From an uncultured Verrucomicrobiota bacterium (GTDB lineage Bacteria; Verrucomicrobiota; Verrucomicrobiia; Verrucomicrobiales; Verrucomicrobiaceae), in NCBI GenBank assembly GCA_903848465.1, contig CAINGK010000099.1:23668-87667 (forward strand): a stretch of DNA of 64,000 nucleotides, written 5' to 3'. A model generated the notes under the pieces. The model ran no database searches and had not been told where the DNA came from. It saw only the letters and a program-made list of their open reading frames with translations. Of this stretch, positions 9,292 to 17,229 are shown piece after piece (within the stretch, counting starts at the first letter, position 1; each line of letters opens with the position of its first letter). Made by a program: the position numbers and the translations under genes.

Positions 9292-9729
9292 ATGCTCTCC
9301 GACGACCTCCGCGATCTCTACCAGCAGGTGATCCTCGATCACTCCCGGAACCCGCGCAACAGCGGCGAACTCCCGCCGCCCTGCCTCCACGCCCACGGCG
9401 ACAATCCCTCCTGCGGCGACGAGATCGACGTCTGGGTCCGCGTGGGTGAAAACGGCCACATCGACGACCTCAAGTTCACCGGCCAAGGCTGCGCCATCAG
9501 TCAGGCCAGCGCCTCGATGATGACGCAGAAGATCAAAGGCAAGTCCAAGGACGAAGCCGCCGCCGTGCGCGAAGACTTTCGCCGCGTGGTGATGGGAGAC
9601 GGTGCCCCGGCGAATGAAGATGCGCTGGGCGAGCTTATCTTGCTTGAGGGCGTGCAGAAATTTCCGCAGCGTGTGAAGTGCGCGATGCTGGCGTGGCGTG
9701 CGCTGGAGCAGGCGCTGGAGGGGAAGTAG
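9292..9729 (+). CDS. sufU: Fe-S cluster assembly protein / sulfurtransferase SufU
   Basis: A 145-residue SufU/IscU-family protein that accepts sulfur from SufS. The three conserved cysteines are visible in NPSCGD (with the SufU-type Asp), GQGCAIS and VKCAMLAW, the zinc-binding set typical of SufU. A TTG at 9286 is in frame, but the ATG at 9292 (MLSDDLRDLYQQV) matches the family start. Direct coupling to sufS supports SufU function rather than IscU. No sufBCD genes are in the window, so the scaffold must be encoded elsewhere. Confidence 0.93.
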   Translation: MLSDDLRDLYQQVILDHSRNPRNSGELPPPCLHAHGDNPSCGDEIDVWVRVGENGHIDDLKFTGQGCAISQASASMMTQKIKGKSKDEAAAVREDFRRVVMGDGAPANEDALGELILLEGVQKFPQRVKCAMLAWRALEQALEGK

Positions 9730-9784
9730 GGGGGGCTGGCCGAGTCAGACGCTGGTGTCTAGGATTCGCATCTGCTCACGGCAT

Positions 9785-10216
9785 TCAGCGTGAACTTTCA
9801 GCCTTTGGCGGGTGAACGCCTGCATTCGCAAGCACCCGCCGTAGTGACACAACGTTGTCTCTGTTCAAGGCCATGCGTTCGATCGAAGCCCTGCCGATGG
9901 CTGTGATCCCCACGAGTTCAAGATGGTCTGACGACCAGACGAAGTGCTCCTCCCAACGGTCACGCCGTGGATGGAACAAGCCTGCCAATTCTCCAGTGAC
10001 TGGATCTGGGTGTGTCGTCGCGATGAATTTTCGATTGTTGCAGCCCTGGCAGGCGAAAGCGAGATTTGACGCATCATCGCTCCCCCCCCTCGATCTGGGC
10101 ATGATGTGTTCGATAGAAAACGTTGTTGAGGAATAGCGCTCAGGGCAGCGGCAGTATTCGCACAGCCCTTGGGCGAGGCGGACCACCTCTGCCCGTATGA
10201 TGTCGGGAACGGCCAC
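9785..10216 (-). CDS. HNH endonuclease family protein
   Basis: The 143-residue protein has the zinc-ribbon HNH layout: CEYCRC at about residue 19, the HNH core EHIMPRSRGGSDDASNL, and a second zinc knuckle CQGCNNRK. Many free-standing HNH proteins of this size with AVPDIIRAEVV-type N-termini occur in bacteria; some are nicking or defence enzymes and most have no assigned role. It ends convergent to sufU and lies immediately downstream of the next gene (four bases apart), so the two probably form a small unit inserted between sufU and mutM. Confidence 0.85.
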   Translation of the reverse strand: MAVPDIIRAEVVRLAQGLCEYCRCPERYSSTTFSIEHIMPRSRGGSDDASNLAFACQGCNNRKFIATTHPDPVTGELAGLFHPRRDRWEEHFVWSSDHLELVGITAIGRASIERMALNRDNVVSLRRVLANAGVHPPKAESSR

Positions 10217-10220
10217 GAGT

Positions 10221-10775
10221 TTAGGCCAGCTTCGGCTTTAGATGTGCCTTCTCCATCAGTTCATCGAGGCTCATGCCCAGCAGCTTGCTGGCGCTAGCAA
10301 AGCAGGCCATGCGGCGCACGTTCACTTCCTCCAGTGTGTCCGTCAGCGCCATCAGCTCACGCATCTCGTCAGGCGCGATGTCGCCGCCCTCACGCCGAGC
10401 CACCAACTTGCGGTAGTTTGTCCACCATGAGTCTGAGAAGCCTTTGTCCACTTCAACGAGCAAAGGTTGTTCAAGCTGCATGGCGGCCGCTTGGACATCA
10501 GCAGCAGATGGGCGACCTTTCAAGTGGCTACGTTCCTGCAAGCGCCATGAATAAATCGCAACGAGCGCATTGATGACAATGATGATTGTGGCGAACGCGT
10601 TCATGTCGCCCAATCCCCAAGGCTTCAGAACGAGCACTGCTACAAGCGATGCAATAACAACAGCACTGAGCGTCAATCCGCGTGCAAAAGAGTCTGCAGA
10701 CCGAACGGAGGCAGAGGACAAAAGCTCTGGCAAGCTCGTCGGCTTGCTTGTGGCAGTGGAAAGTTCGGCTGGCAT
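10221..10775 (-). CDS. Two-helix membrane protein of unknown function
   Basis: A 184-residue product with two adjacent hydrophobic segments (about residues 33-52, then 60-76) followed by a cytosolic helical tail rich in charged residues (RRMACFASASKLLGMSLDEL near the end). An open frame continues upstream into mutM, but the ATG at 10775 is the first that avoids overlapping mutM and gives a sensible protein. No ribosome-binding site is obvious. It precedes the HNH gene in the same direction by four bases, suggesting co-expression. No family is recognised. Confidence 0.6.
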   Translation of the reverse strand: MPAELSTATSKPTSLPELLSSASVRSADSFARGLTLSAVVIASLVAVLVLKPWGLGDMNAFATIIIVINALVAIYSWRLQERSHLKGRPSAADVQAAAMQLEQPLLVEVDKGFSDSWWTNYRKLVARREGGDIAPDEMRELMALTDTLEEVNVRRMACFASASKLLGMSLDELMEKAHLKPKLA

Positions 10776-10944
10776 TTGTCCGTTGGTGCAGATGGCTTCA
10801 ACAAGAGTCGCCCTACTATGACATTTGTCAGATGATTGATCAACTCGGAAACCGAGCGGCAGTTTATGGTGCAAGACCTGGCATTTTTGCCTTCCGTGCA
10901 GAGGGTGCTCGACGCCATCCGTTCGCAATTGTAAATTCACTGCC

Positions 10945-11757
10945 ATGCCTGAACTCCCCGAAGTCGAAACTACCCTGCGCGGGGTCTCGCCGCATGTGCT
11001 TGGTAAGCGGGTGCGGGAGGTGATCGTGCGGGACAAGCGGCTGCGCTGGCCGGTGCCGGATGCGATTCATGAGCTGGAAGGCTACCGGATTGAAACGGGC
11101 GTGCGCCGGGCGAAGTACCTGCTGTTTGGCACGGCCAAGGGCACGCTGCTGCTGCACCTGGGGATGTCGGGAAATCTGCGGGTGCTGCCGGCGGATACGC
11201 CGTTTAAGAAGCATGATCATCTGGCGATCACGCTGGAAAGTGGCAAGCAGTTGCGGCTGCATGATCCGCGGCGCTTCGGCGCGGCGCTGTGGCTTGAGGG
11301 CGATCCCATGGAGCATGCGCTGCTCAAGGACCTCGGCCCCGAGCCGCTGGGGGAGGAGTTCACTGCTGCGCTTCTGCACGCCGCCTGCAAGGGCAAGACC
11401 GCCGCGATCAAGCAGGTGATTATGGATGCGCATGTCGTCGTTGGTGTGGGCAACATCTACGCCAGCGAGGCCCTGTTCATGGCGGGCATCAATCCGCAGC
11501 AGGCGGCGGGCAAGGTGTCTCGGCCACGGCTCGTCAAGCTGGTGCAGGCCATCCGCAAGGTGCTGGCGGCTTCCATCAAAATGGGCGGCACCACGTTGCG
11601 AGATTTTGTGAACGAGAGCGGCGAGCCTGGCTACTTCAAGCGCACTCTGCGGGTGTATGACCGGGCGGAGGAGCCGTGCCGGGTGTGCAAGACGACGGTG
11701 AAACGCATCGTGCAGGGGCAGCGTTCGACGTTTTTTTGTCCGACGTGTCAGAAGTAG
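10945..11757 (+). CDS. mutM: Formamidopyrimidine-DNA glycosylase (Fpg)
   Basis: A base-excision repair glycosylase/AP lyase removing 8-oxoguanine and ring-opened purines. The 270-residue protein starts MPELPEVET, so the catalytic proline and glutamate are in place. It has the lysine region HLGMSGNLRVL, and after the helix-two-turn-helix part (VGVGNIYASEALF) it ends in the zinc finger CRVCKTTVKR...FFCPTCQK with all four cysteines. Length and order are standard. It is apparently a single gene; the repeat at 11767 follows directly. Confidence 0.97.
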   Translation: MPELPEVETTLRGVSPHVLGKRVREVIVRDKRLRWPVPDAIHELEGYRIETGVRRAKYLLFGTAKGTLLLHLGMSGNLRVLPADTPFKKHDHLAITLESGKQLRLHDPRRFGAALWLEGDPMEHALLKDLGPEPLGEEFTAALLHAACKGKTAAIKQVIMDAHVVVGVGNIYASEALFMAGINPQQAAGKVSRPRLVKLVQAIRKVLAASIKMGGTTLRDFVNESGEPGYFKRTLRVYDRAEEPCRVCKTTVKRIVQGQRSTFFCPTCQK

Positions 11758-11766
11758 TAATGCTCC

Positions 11767-11872
11767 AACGCGAATGGGAGGCGAATGTCCGCGAATTTTT
11801 ACGAATGGCCTTGGGTTGGATTCTGATTCGTGGCCATTCGCGATCATTCCTCTGCATTCGCGTTTAAAATGA
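11767..11872. repeat. GCGAAT/ATTCGC-type dispersed repeat, copy 1
   Basis: About 105 bp built from GCGAAT words on the left and their complement ATTCGC on the right, so the whole is an imperfect inverted repeat. It ends GTGGCCATTCGCG...ATTCGCGTTTAAAAT, shared with 16430-16528. It sits just past mutM and could fold into a long hairpin in the transcript. Confidence 0.8.
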
Positions 11873-12038
11873 ATAGGCGTCTTTCATAGGCCGATTCAAT
11901 CAGCGTCTTCCCAGGAAGATCGTTTCCGGTCAGCATTCGACGTTCTTCTGCGCGAAATGCCAAAAGGGATCGTGACTTTTCTCCGGCGTTCTGGCATTTC
12001 TGCTTAACCACCCGCCACGCGTCAACCACGCCCCAGCC

Positions 12039-13088
12039 ATGTCCACGTCCCTACCACCGCTGCGCAGTACTCACGATCTGGAACGCATCCTCGAATTTGA
12101 ATTCGTGCGTGCCACGGAAAACGCCGCCCTCCAGGCCATCCACTGGCTCGGTCGTGGTGAAAAAGAACTCGCGGACGGTGCGGCCTGCAGCGCGATTTAC
12201 GGCGTCTTCGACATCCTCGATATTCGTGGCGAGGTGGTGATCGGTGAAGGGATCAAAGACAACGCACCCGGCATCTTCGTGGGCGAACACCTGGGCACCT
12301 GGCGCGATGGTTCGCCGCGCTTTAACATCGCGCTCGATCCCATCGACGGCACCAGCAACATTGCCAAAGGCCTGCCCAACAGCATCTCCGTCATCGCAGC
12401 GGCGCAGATCCCTGACGGTGCGCCCTGCGCCATGAAAAGCATTCCGAGCTTTTACAGCCACAAGATCGCCTACGGGCCGGCGGTGAAGAAGGCGCTGGAG
12501 GGCAGGGGAGACCGCTGCTTCCTCGACATGCCGCTGCAGGAGGTGATCACCTTTGTGGCTCAGGCCTTGGGCAAGCGTGAACGCGACCTGGTGGTTTCCA
12601 CCATGGATCGTCCGCGTCATCACGACATTGTTGAGCAGATCCGCCGCTCCGGGGCTGCCTTGCGAATGGTGACAGATGGCGACATCGCTGCCGCCGTCGC
12701 GCCCTCGATGCCGGAGTCCAACTGCGATCTGTACGTGGGCATGGGCGGCTCGCCCGAAGGCATTCTGGCGGCTGCCGCGCTGAAGTGCCTTGGTGGCGAC
12801 ATGCAGCTACGCATGTGGTTTCATGATGAAGCCCACCGCGCCGAGGTCGCGGCGTACACGCCTGCCGCTGAGATGGAGCAGGTCTTCCGCGTGCATGAAC
12901 TCATCGTGGGAGAAAGCGCCTTGTTCTGCGCCACGGGTATCAGCGACAGCCCTTTGCTACCCGGTTGTCGTCTCGTGGGGCATCGGGTGGAAACGCATTC
13001 CATTTTGATGCGCACACGCAGCGGCACGGTCCGCCGCATCCACGCCACGCATGATCTCGACCGCAAGGTCGTGCCGCTGCGGGCTTAG
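12039..13088 (+). CDS. glpX: Fructose-1,6-bisphosphatase class II (GlpX)
   Basis: It hydrolyses fructose-1,6-bisphosphate in gluconeogenesis (some homologues also act on sedoheptulose bisphosphate). The 349-residue protein has the GlpX signatures: FVRATENAALQAI near the N-terminus, VIGEGIKDNAP, the metal site ALDPIDGTSNIAKG, and the GGSPEGILAAAALKCLGG segment. Length is typical. The ATG at 12039 gives a short N-terminal extension before the conserved start. It is monocistronic by context: repeats lie on both sides. Confidence 0.95.
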   Translation: MSTSLPPLRSTHDLERILEFEFVRATENAALQAIHWLGRGEKELADGAACSAIYGVFDILDIRGEVVIGEGIKDNAPGIFVGEHLGTWRDGSPRFNIALDPIDGTSNIAKGLPNSISVIAAAQIPDGAPCAMKSIPSFYSHKIAYGPAVKKALEGRGDRCFLDMPLQEVITFVAQALGKRERDLVVSTMDRPRHHDIVEQIRRSGAALRMVTDGDIAAAVAPSMPESNCDLYVGMGGSPEGILAAAALKCLGGDMQLRMWFHDEAHRAEVAAYTPAAEMEQVFRVHELIVGESALFCATGISDSPLLPGCRLVGHRVETHSILMRTRSGTVRRIHATHDLDRKVVPLRA

Positions 13089-13187
13089 TGGCGCGGGCAG
13101 GAATGGCGTTGAGTCATGGGCTGCGCGGCCTGTGTCCAGCAGCGTTTCTGGGTTTGCGGGCCTTTTCGCGGTTCCCCAGGGCTGTGG

Positions 13188-13214
13188 GCTTCGTTTCCCG
13201 TTTCCATCCCTAGG
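13188..13214 (-). repeat. Inverted fragment of the 102 bp direct repeat
   Basis: The stretch TCGTTTCCCGTTTCCATCCC followed by TAGG is the reverse complement, with one mismatch, of the CCTAGGGGTGGAAACGGGAA core of the direct repeats at 14894 and 15128. It lies 100 bases past glpX. Confidence 0.65.
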
Positions 13215-13576
13215 ACTCAATTTTGGAAACGAAGGTTTTCGCTGGGAGCGCTGGGTGGATTCGCTGTGGTGAGGTCTTTGGGGTGGAGAGTGGCTAGCTG
13301 CGCTACGGTTTCAAAAGCGCTGCGCCCTATCCTGCTGTCGTACGATGCGCATTGCCTCACTGCGTTCGCCCTGCGGGCAGCCTGCGGCTGGCTATCTGCG
13401 CTGCGCTCCGTTTCCTGCCCGTCGATCAGCGCGCTCACAGCTTCCCAGCACTCAAGGACCACGGATGGCACGGATTGTCACGGATCAGAAACGTTGACCA
13501 GCGTGCTCTTTCCTCCCCGGCACTCAAGTGTCACACCCCCTCGTGGGATGGGCGACAGCCCGCCCGTCTATACTGC

Positions 13577-14090
13577 CGAGCATCACAAACTTTCATTTTG
13601 AAAGGGGGCTCTTTGGCAGATTTGTGCGGCACGAAAGTCTCATGGCACCCTGGCTCCGTTCCCCTCATGGAATCTAGGTTAGCGCGCTCCATCTTGCATT
13701 GGACCGCAACGCGGTCCCGTCATGCAGCCCAAGGGTGCCGAGCCTTGGCGAGTGCTCCCTTGGGAATTGCGGCCCCAATCGTCCCTATCATGTTCCCGGA
13801 CCGCAACGCGGTCCCGTCACCGACGCAGCGGTGGCGCAGGGACGTGCGGTGACGGAACCTCGTTGAGGTTCATGCTCCGGCGGGCGGGGGTGGGTGGCAC
13901 GGCTCCCAGGAGAGCACTCGCCAAGGCTCGGCACTCCTGGGCTGCATGACGAAAGCCCGTTGGGCTTTGGGGACGACGCGCGCCGGGCGGCGTGCGGACC
14001 CTGAGGCGGGTTTTGATGATTCTGCCGGGCAGTCCCTGCCTTCCTTTCGATCGGGGGCTACTTTTGAAAGTTTGTGATTCGCGCCAGTAA
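13577..14090. mobile_element. MITE-like element with inverted ends enclosing repeat B
   Basis: The left end at 13584 (ATCACAAACTTTCA) is the exact complement of a stretch in the right end at about 14057-14070 (TGAAAGTTTGTGAT). Similarity extends outward as CTGCCGAGC on the left and GCGCCAG on the right. Between them lies repeat B (13701-13975), itself an imperfect inverted repeat of hairpins: GGACCGC-AAC-GCGGTCC at 13701 and 13798, GAACCTC-GTT-GAGGTTC at 13855, AAAGCCC-GTT-GGGCTTT at 13952. No transposase frame is present, so mobility would need a protein acting in trans. Naming it a mobile element is inference from the inverted ends and the copy near 20700. Confidence 0.55.
13724..13768 (+). 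repeat. Structured hairpin unit inside repeat B, type 1 stem
   Basis: Outer stem CCCAAGGG (13728-13735) pairs with CCCTTGGG (13757-13764), enclosing GCCGAGCCTTGGC. The inverted sister unit at 13905-13941 has outer stem CCCAGGAG/CTCCTGGG, so both strands of the stem changed together while the enclosed sequence stayed constant. The same two types recur at 63748-63784 and about 63928-63962. Confidence 0.75.
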
Positions 14091-14104
14091 ATGAGCGCGT
14101 GGCA

Positions 14105-14215
14105 GCGCCTTATAGCTCGCCCGCCCCCAGAGTCGGGCGGTTTGGCGTAGCAGCGTCTGGAAGATGAGCCACTGCTACTTGCCAAACACACCCAACGTAC
14201 GACAAGGGCCACATT
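14105..14215 (-). repeat. Inverted copy of the 62 kb tandem unit
   Basis: The block AGCTCGCCCGCCCCCAGAGT followed by CGGGCGGTTTGGCG is the reverse complement of the CGCCAAACCGCC-type units at 61850-62380, and GCCAAACACACCCAACGTAC near 14180-14200 is the complement of the unit start at about 61798-61817. No protein-coding potential. Confidence 0.7.
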
Positions 14216-14258
14216 CCACATCCTGACCAGCCACGCCGACATTCACCCCACTGGCCTA

Positions 14259-14331
14259 CCAGGAGGCATGATGACATACCCTGCTGATAGATGAGTACGG
14301 TATCTATGTACAGGGGTATGTGTCCTCCTGG
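14259..14331. repeat. Long bulged hairpin
   Basis: CCAGGAGG (14259-14266) pairs with CCTCCTGG (14324-14331), and ACATACCCTG (14274-14283) pairs with CAGGGGTATGT with one bulge. An inner ATAGAT/ATCTAT stem caps it. At 73 bases with three helical segments it could be a structured RNA or a recombination end. Confidence 0.6.
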
Positions 14332-14374
14332 TGTGGTGGCCGGAGGTGTCAACGGGGTGGTGGTACCAGTTAGT

Positions 14375-14413
14375 CATGCTTTATGATACCAATGCATGGT
14401 AACATGAAGCATG
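14375..14413. repeat. Second hairpin next to the 14259 hairpin
   Basis: CATGCTT (14375-14381) pairs with AAGCATG (14407-14413), and an inner ATACC/GGTA(A) stem encloses AATGCAT. It lies 44 bases past the previous hairpin. Confidence 0.5.
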
Positions 14414-14893
14414 AATAACCTGAACGCAAGCGCAGCGTGTCCTGGAAGGGGTGAGGCTCAAACTTATCAGAGGGGGTAGGCTCGCGGGAGGATGCACAGC
14501 GCTCACGAGAGCGCGAAGCGTCTTGGAACCGGAGCGAAGCGGGTCGAAGACCGCCGCAGGCAAATAGACAGCCGCAGGCTGCCCGAAGGGTGAGCGGAGC
14601 GAATCAATGCGGTGACAAGCTTTAGCGCGGCACCGCTTTCACAGGCTGTAGGGTAGGGTAAAGACAAAGAGCGTTCTGCACCACACGAAAGCGCTGCCGC
14701 TTTCGCAGGCCAGACAGAGTGCTTCGTCCAAAGCGCATCCTTCACCCCGCGAAAGCGGTGCCGCCGATGCAGGCTTACGCCGTGCATCTCTGTCACCGCA
14801 GTCCAAGACGCTGTCGCGCTCGCGTGGGCGCAGGAGCTTTCTGCCGCGCTCTTTGGATTTCTGCTCCCTAGTTACTTCGCAGATGGAAGCTGA

Positions 14894-14995
14894 CCCTTTT
14901 GTTTCCATGGATTTTCCCATAATGAATTGATGCTGAAGGAGATACTCACCTTCGTTGTTCGAAAAAGCCCCCTAGGGGTGGAAACGGGAAACGAG
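14894..14995 (+). repeat. 102 bp direct repeat, copy 1
   Basis: It starts at CCCTTTTGTTTCCA and ends at GGTGGAAACGGGAAACGA. It matches 15128-15229 base for base in length; the 3' half from CTTCGTTGTTCGAAAAAG is nearly identical (one difference), while the 5' half is more diverged. TTTCCA near the left and TGGAAA near the right can pair, so the unit may fold as one hairpin. Confidence 0.8.
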
Positions 14996-15127
14996 GCTGC
15001 CGGGCGGGTAGCACCGTTCTGATGGACGTTAAACCGGGGCCAGCGGCAGCGACGGGCGATAGACCGGTGTGTTGATCATGTGTGCCAGTGACTGGCCTGG
15101 TAACTTGGGCTATTCAGCAGGTAGAAG

Positions 15128-15229
15128 CCCCTTTGTTTCCAGGCCAATCTTCATAATGCATTGATCATGAAAAGGATAATCATCTTCGTTGTTCGAAAAA
15201 GCCCCCTAAGGGTGGAAACGGGAAACGAA
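15128..15229 (+). repeat. 102 bp direct repeat, copy 2
   Basis: Second copy, starting 234 bases after copy 1. The spacer between them (14996-15127) contains no gene. Two copies in the same direction with one conserved half fit either a duplicated small RNA or the ends of a lost insert; the sequence alone does not decide. Confidence 0.8.
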
Positions 15230-15299
15230 GTTACTGCCCTTCTTAGCCTGGCTGAAGCCTTGCGAGGATGGCAGATGGCTGGAGCGCTTCTCAGAGGCT

Positions 15300-16340
15300 T
15301 CACCCTGCCGCCACACAAATCTCCCGGCGATTGCCCGCTAGCTGCGTGGCAAACACGGGGGCGGGGGCGAAGTCGCGGATGGTGTCGATGAACTCGTGGG
15401 CGCGGTCTTCGAGGGCGGGGGTGTTGAGCTTGATGGTGAGGATCAGACGCCGGGCCTGGACGGCCTCCTGAATGCGTTGAATTTCGGGAATGACCAGCGT
15501 CGGGGCGAGGTTGATGTCGCACAGCAGCAGGGCGACTTCGCGTGGTAGGGCGGTGAGATTGAGCCGGCCTGCGGCGGTGCGCCAGTGGTCGAATCGTACG
15601 CCTTGGGTCTTGGCGAGATCGAGCACGCGCGGGTCCATCTCGCCGGTGTCAATGCCGAGGACGTTCATGCCGCGCTGGATCAGCGCGTAGGTGGCTCCGC
15701 CGGGCGCGCAACCGAGATCAAGGGCGGTTTGCCCGCGCAGATCGAGCTGATCCCAGCCACGCCAGGCGAGGGCTTGTTCGAACTTGAGCCAGGCGCGCGA
15801 GGGCACATCGGCGGGCAGCTCGATGCGTGGCAGGCCACCGGGATGCGTGTGCATGCCGGACTGGTGCTCGTGGTAGCCGAGGAAGAGGGGCTCCTCAGCG
15901 GTTTCGCCGACGAGGACATCGAGAATCAGATCGCCGTGATTGACGGGCAGGCGGGTTTCGAGTGCGATACCGGCCTGTTCGAGCGCCTGGGTGATTTCAG
16001 CGGCGAGTGCGTCCATGCGCTGCCAGGTGGCGGCTTCCACGCCGTCTTCGGCGGTGATGCGCGGGAAGACATGCAGGCGCAGCGGCTTGGTGCCGAACTG
16101 GCGGGCGTGCTCGGCGAGTTCGCCCAGCGTTTTGCACAGGCCGATGGAGATGCCGCTGACGCGCGCGAAGTGACTGAGGTTTTTTGGCGGGCTGAAGCCG
16201 GGGTGCCGCACCTTCCAGGTGATGAACTGCGGCTTCATGAACGCGGGCGTGAGCTCGCCGACGAAGTGGCTGGCGATGTCGCGCTTCAGCGTGGCTTCAG
16301 ATCCGGCCCGGCAGGTGGTGAAACGAAAAGGGGTGTTCAT
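15300..16340 (-). CDS. rlmM: RlmM-like 23S rRNA 2'-O-methyltransferase
   Basis: A 346-residue SAM-dependent methyltransferase with the RrmJ/FtsJ fold: the SAM-binding motif ALDLGCAPGGATYALIQRG (about residues 210-228), IDTGEMDP, and a later LLLCDINLAP with the catalytic-site Asp; a lysine ligand candidate is in ILTIKLNTP. The N-terminal part (about 1-180, RFTTCRAGSEATLKRDIA) resembles the THUMP-like part of RlmM, which methylates C2498 of 23S rRNA. Substrate assignment is by family resemblance. It ends immediately next to the repeat-rich region. Confidence 0.8.
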   Translation of the reverse strand: MNTPFRFTTCRAGSEATLKRDIASHFVGELTPAFMKPQFITWKVRHPGFSPPKNLSHFARVSGISIGLCKTLGELAEHARQFGTKPLRLHVFPRITAEDGVEAATWQRMDALAAEITQALEQAGIALETRLPVNHGDLILDVLVGETAEEPLFLGYHEHQSGMHTHPGGLPRIELPADVPSRAWLKFEQALAWRGWDQLDLRGQTALDLGCAPGGATYALIQRGMNVLGIDTGEMDPRVLDLAKTQGVRFDHWRTAAGRLNLTALPREVALLLCDINLAPTLVIPEIQRIQEAVQARRLILTIKLNTPALEDRAHEFIDTIRDFAPAPVFATQLAGNRREICVAAG

Positions 16341-16429
16341 GAAGATGATGGAGAGGGAAAACAGAAGCGGAAATGGCGGACGAATGTCGTGAAGTTAAGC
16401 AGAATCGATTGCGAGGGTGTGTTGTTCAC

Positions 16430-16528
16430 AACGCGAATGAGCGCGAATAGCCGCGAATTCTTCACGAATTTCAGAGGCCGGAATTCCTCTGAATTCGCGG
16501 TTATTCGTGGCCATTCGCGTTTAAAATC
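16430..16528. repeat. GCGAAT/ATTCGC-type dispersed repeat, copy 2
   Basis: Same family as 11767-11872: AACGCGAATGAGCGCGAAT at the left, GTGGCCATTCGCGTTTAAAA at the right, with an internal stem CCTCTGAA/TTCAGAGG (CAGAGGCCGGAATTCCTCTG). It lies in the 5' flank of the rlmM-like gene. Confidence 0.8.
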
Positions 16529-16576
16529 TTCACCAAATGGCATTGTGTTCCGTGGGCAATCCATTCCCGTTTTCAG

Positions 16577-16607
16577 CAAAAAAGAAAGGCGGAGCCAAGG
16601 CTCCGCC
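16577..16607 (-). terminator. Rho-independent terminator of the small cytochrome gene
   Basis: A perfect 9 bp stem GGCGGAGCC-AA-GGCTCCGCC (16588-16607) is followed on the minus strand by TTTCTTTTTT. It is 29 bases past the stop at 16636, the right place and polarity. Confidence 0.85.
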
Positions 16608-16635
16608 CTCCGTGGTGAATGGGGTTACTGAGAAA

Positions 16636-17070
16636 TTATTCGACGCCTTTCCAGGCTCCGAAGTTTGCGCCTTCGGTGATCCACTTCTTGATCAGATCAA
16701 TGTTGGCTGGGGTGACGCGGTCGCCTTTGCCTTCTGGGGGCATGGCCAGGTCGTCGGTGTCTGGGAGGGCCATCGACTTCACCAGCCAACTGGCGTCTGG
16801 CTTGCCGGCCACCACGTTTTCATCGGGCTTTTCTTTGCCGCCTTTGATGATGGCAGCAGCGCTGTCGAGACGCAGGCCGCCTTTGGGCTTCTTCATTTTG
16901 CCATTGTCTTCATGCTCCTTTACGTGGCACTTGAAGCAGCTTTCCTTCAGGATGGGAAGGACCTGCTTTTCAAAGTCCACTTTGCCGGCGTCCTGCGCAC
17001 GGGTGGTGGTGGTGACGGAGACGCCGAGGGCAAGCACGGCTGCGAGGGTGAGGGCGAGTGTATTTTTCAT
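16636..17070 (-). CDS. Exported single-haem cytochrome c domain protein (PSCyt1-type)
   Basis: A 144-residue protein with a signal peptide of about 25 residues ending near TTTRAQDA, then a planctomycete-type cytochrome c domain: FEKQVLPILKESCFKCH (haem motif CFKCH at residues 45-49), GLRLDSAAAIIKGG, and a MPPEGKGDR stretch that holds the probable methionine ligand. Proteins of this type act as periplasmic electron carriers or as a domain of DUF1553-type enzymes. Here the domain stands alone and has its own terminator. Redox partner unknown. Confidence 0.88.
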   Translation of the reverse strand: MKNTLALTLAAVLALGVSVTTTTRAQDAGKVDFEKQVLPILKESCFKCHVKEHEDNGKMKKPKGGLRLDSAAAIIKGGKEKPDENVVAGKPDASWLVKSMALPDTDDLAMPPEGKGDRVTPANIDLIKKWITEGANFGAWKGVE

Positions 17071-17229
17071 GAGTGGGGTGTGACGTTGCTACTGACAAAG
17101 ATGTTCGCGGGATTTTTGCGGTCAAGCAGCATCCCGGGCCTGATCGAAGCCGATGCATAAAAGTGAGGCAAGGTAAATATTTTGCTAGCCTTAAATAAAT
17201 TCATCTGCCACAATTATCACATTCTTGCC

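Larger units (their letters stand above)
13089..15299. other. Gene-free region of 2.2 kb packed with structured repeats
   Basis: No open frame here has protein-like composition; those that exist differ between strands and match no family. The DNA is instead made of palindromic units listed separately: an inverted fragment at 13188, a 0.5 kb element with inverted ends (13577-14090), an inverted copy of the 62 kb tandem unit (14105-14215), two long hairpins (14259-14413), and a pair of 102 bp direct repeats (14894 and 15128). The stretch 14440-14790 holds further short hairpins such as CGAAAGCG-CTGC-CGCTTTCG (14688-14707). Confidence 0.7.

Noticed and set aside
11060..11419. Alternative frame inside mutM
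   Set aside because: Arg/Cys-rich shadow of a well-defined Fpg protein.
13116..13949. Several open frames of 75-170 codons in the gene-free region
   Set aside because: They run through palindromic repeats, overlap each other on both strands, have Arg/Cys/Ser-rich translations and no start signals.
14641..14790. tRNA or rRNA gene among the hairpins
   Set aside because: No cloverleaf with TTCGA-type T-loop or CCA-proximal acceptor stem is found; the stems belong to short repeats.
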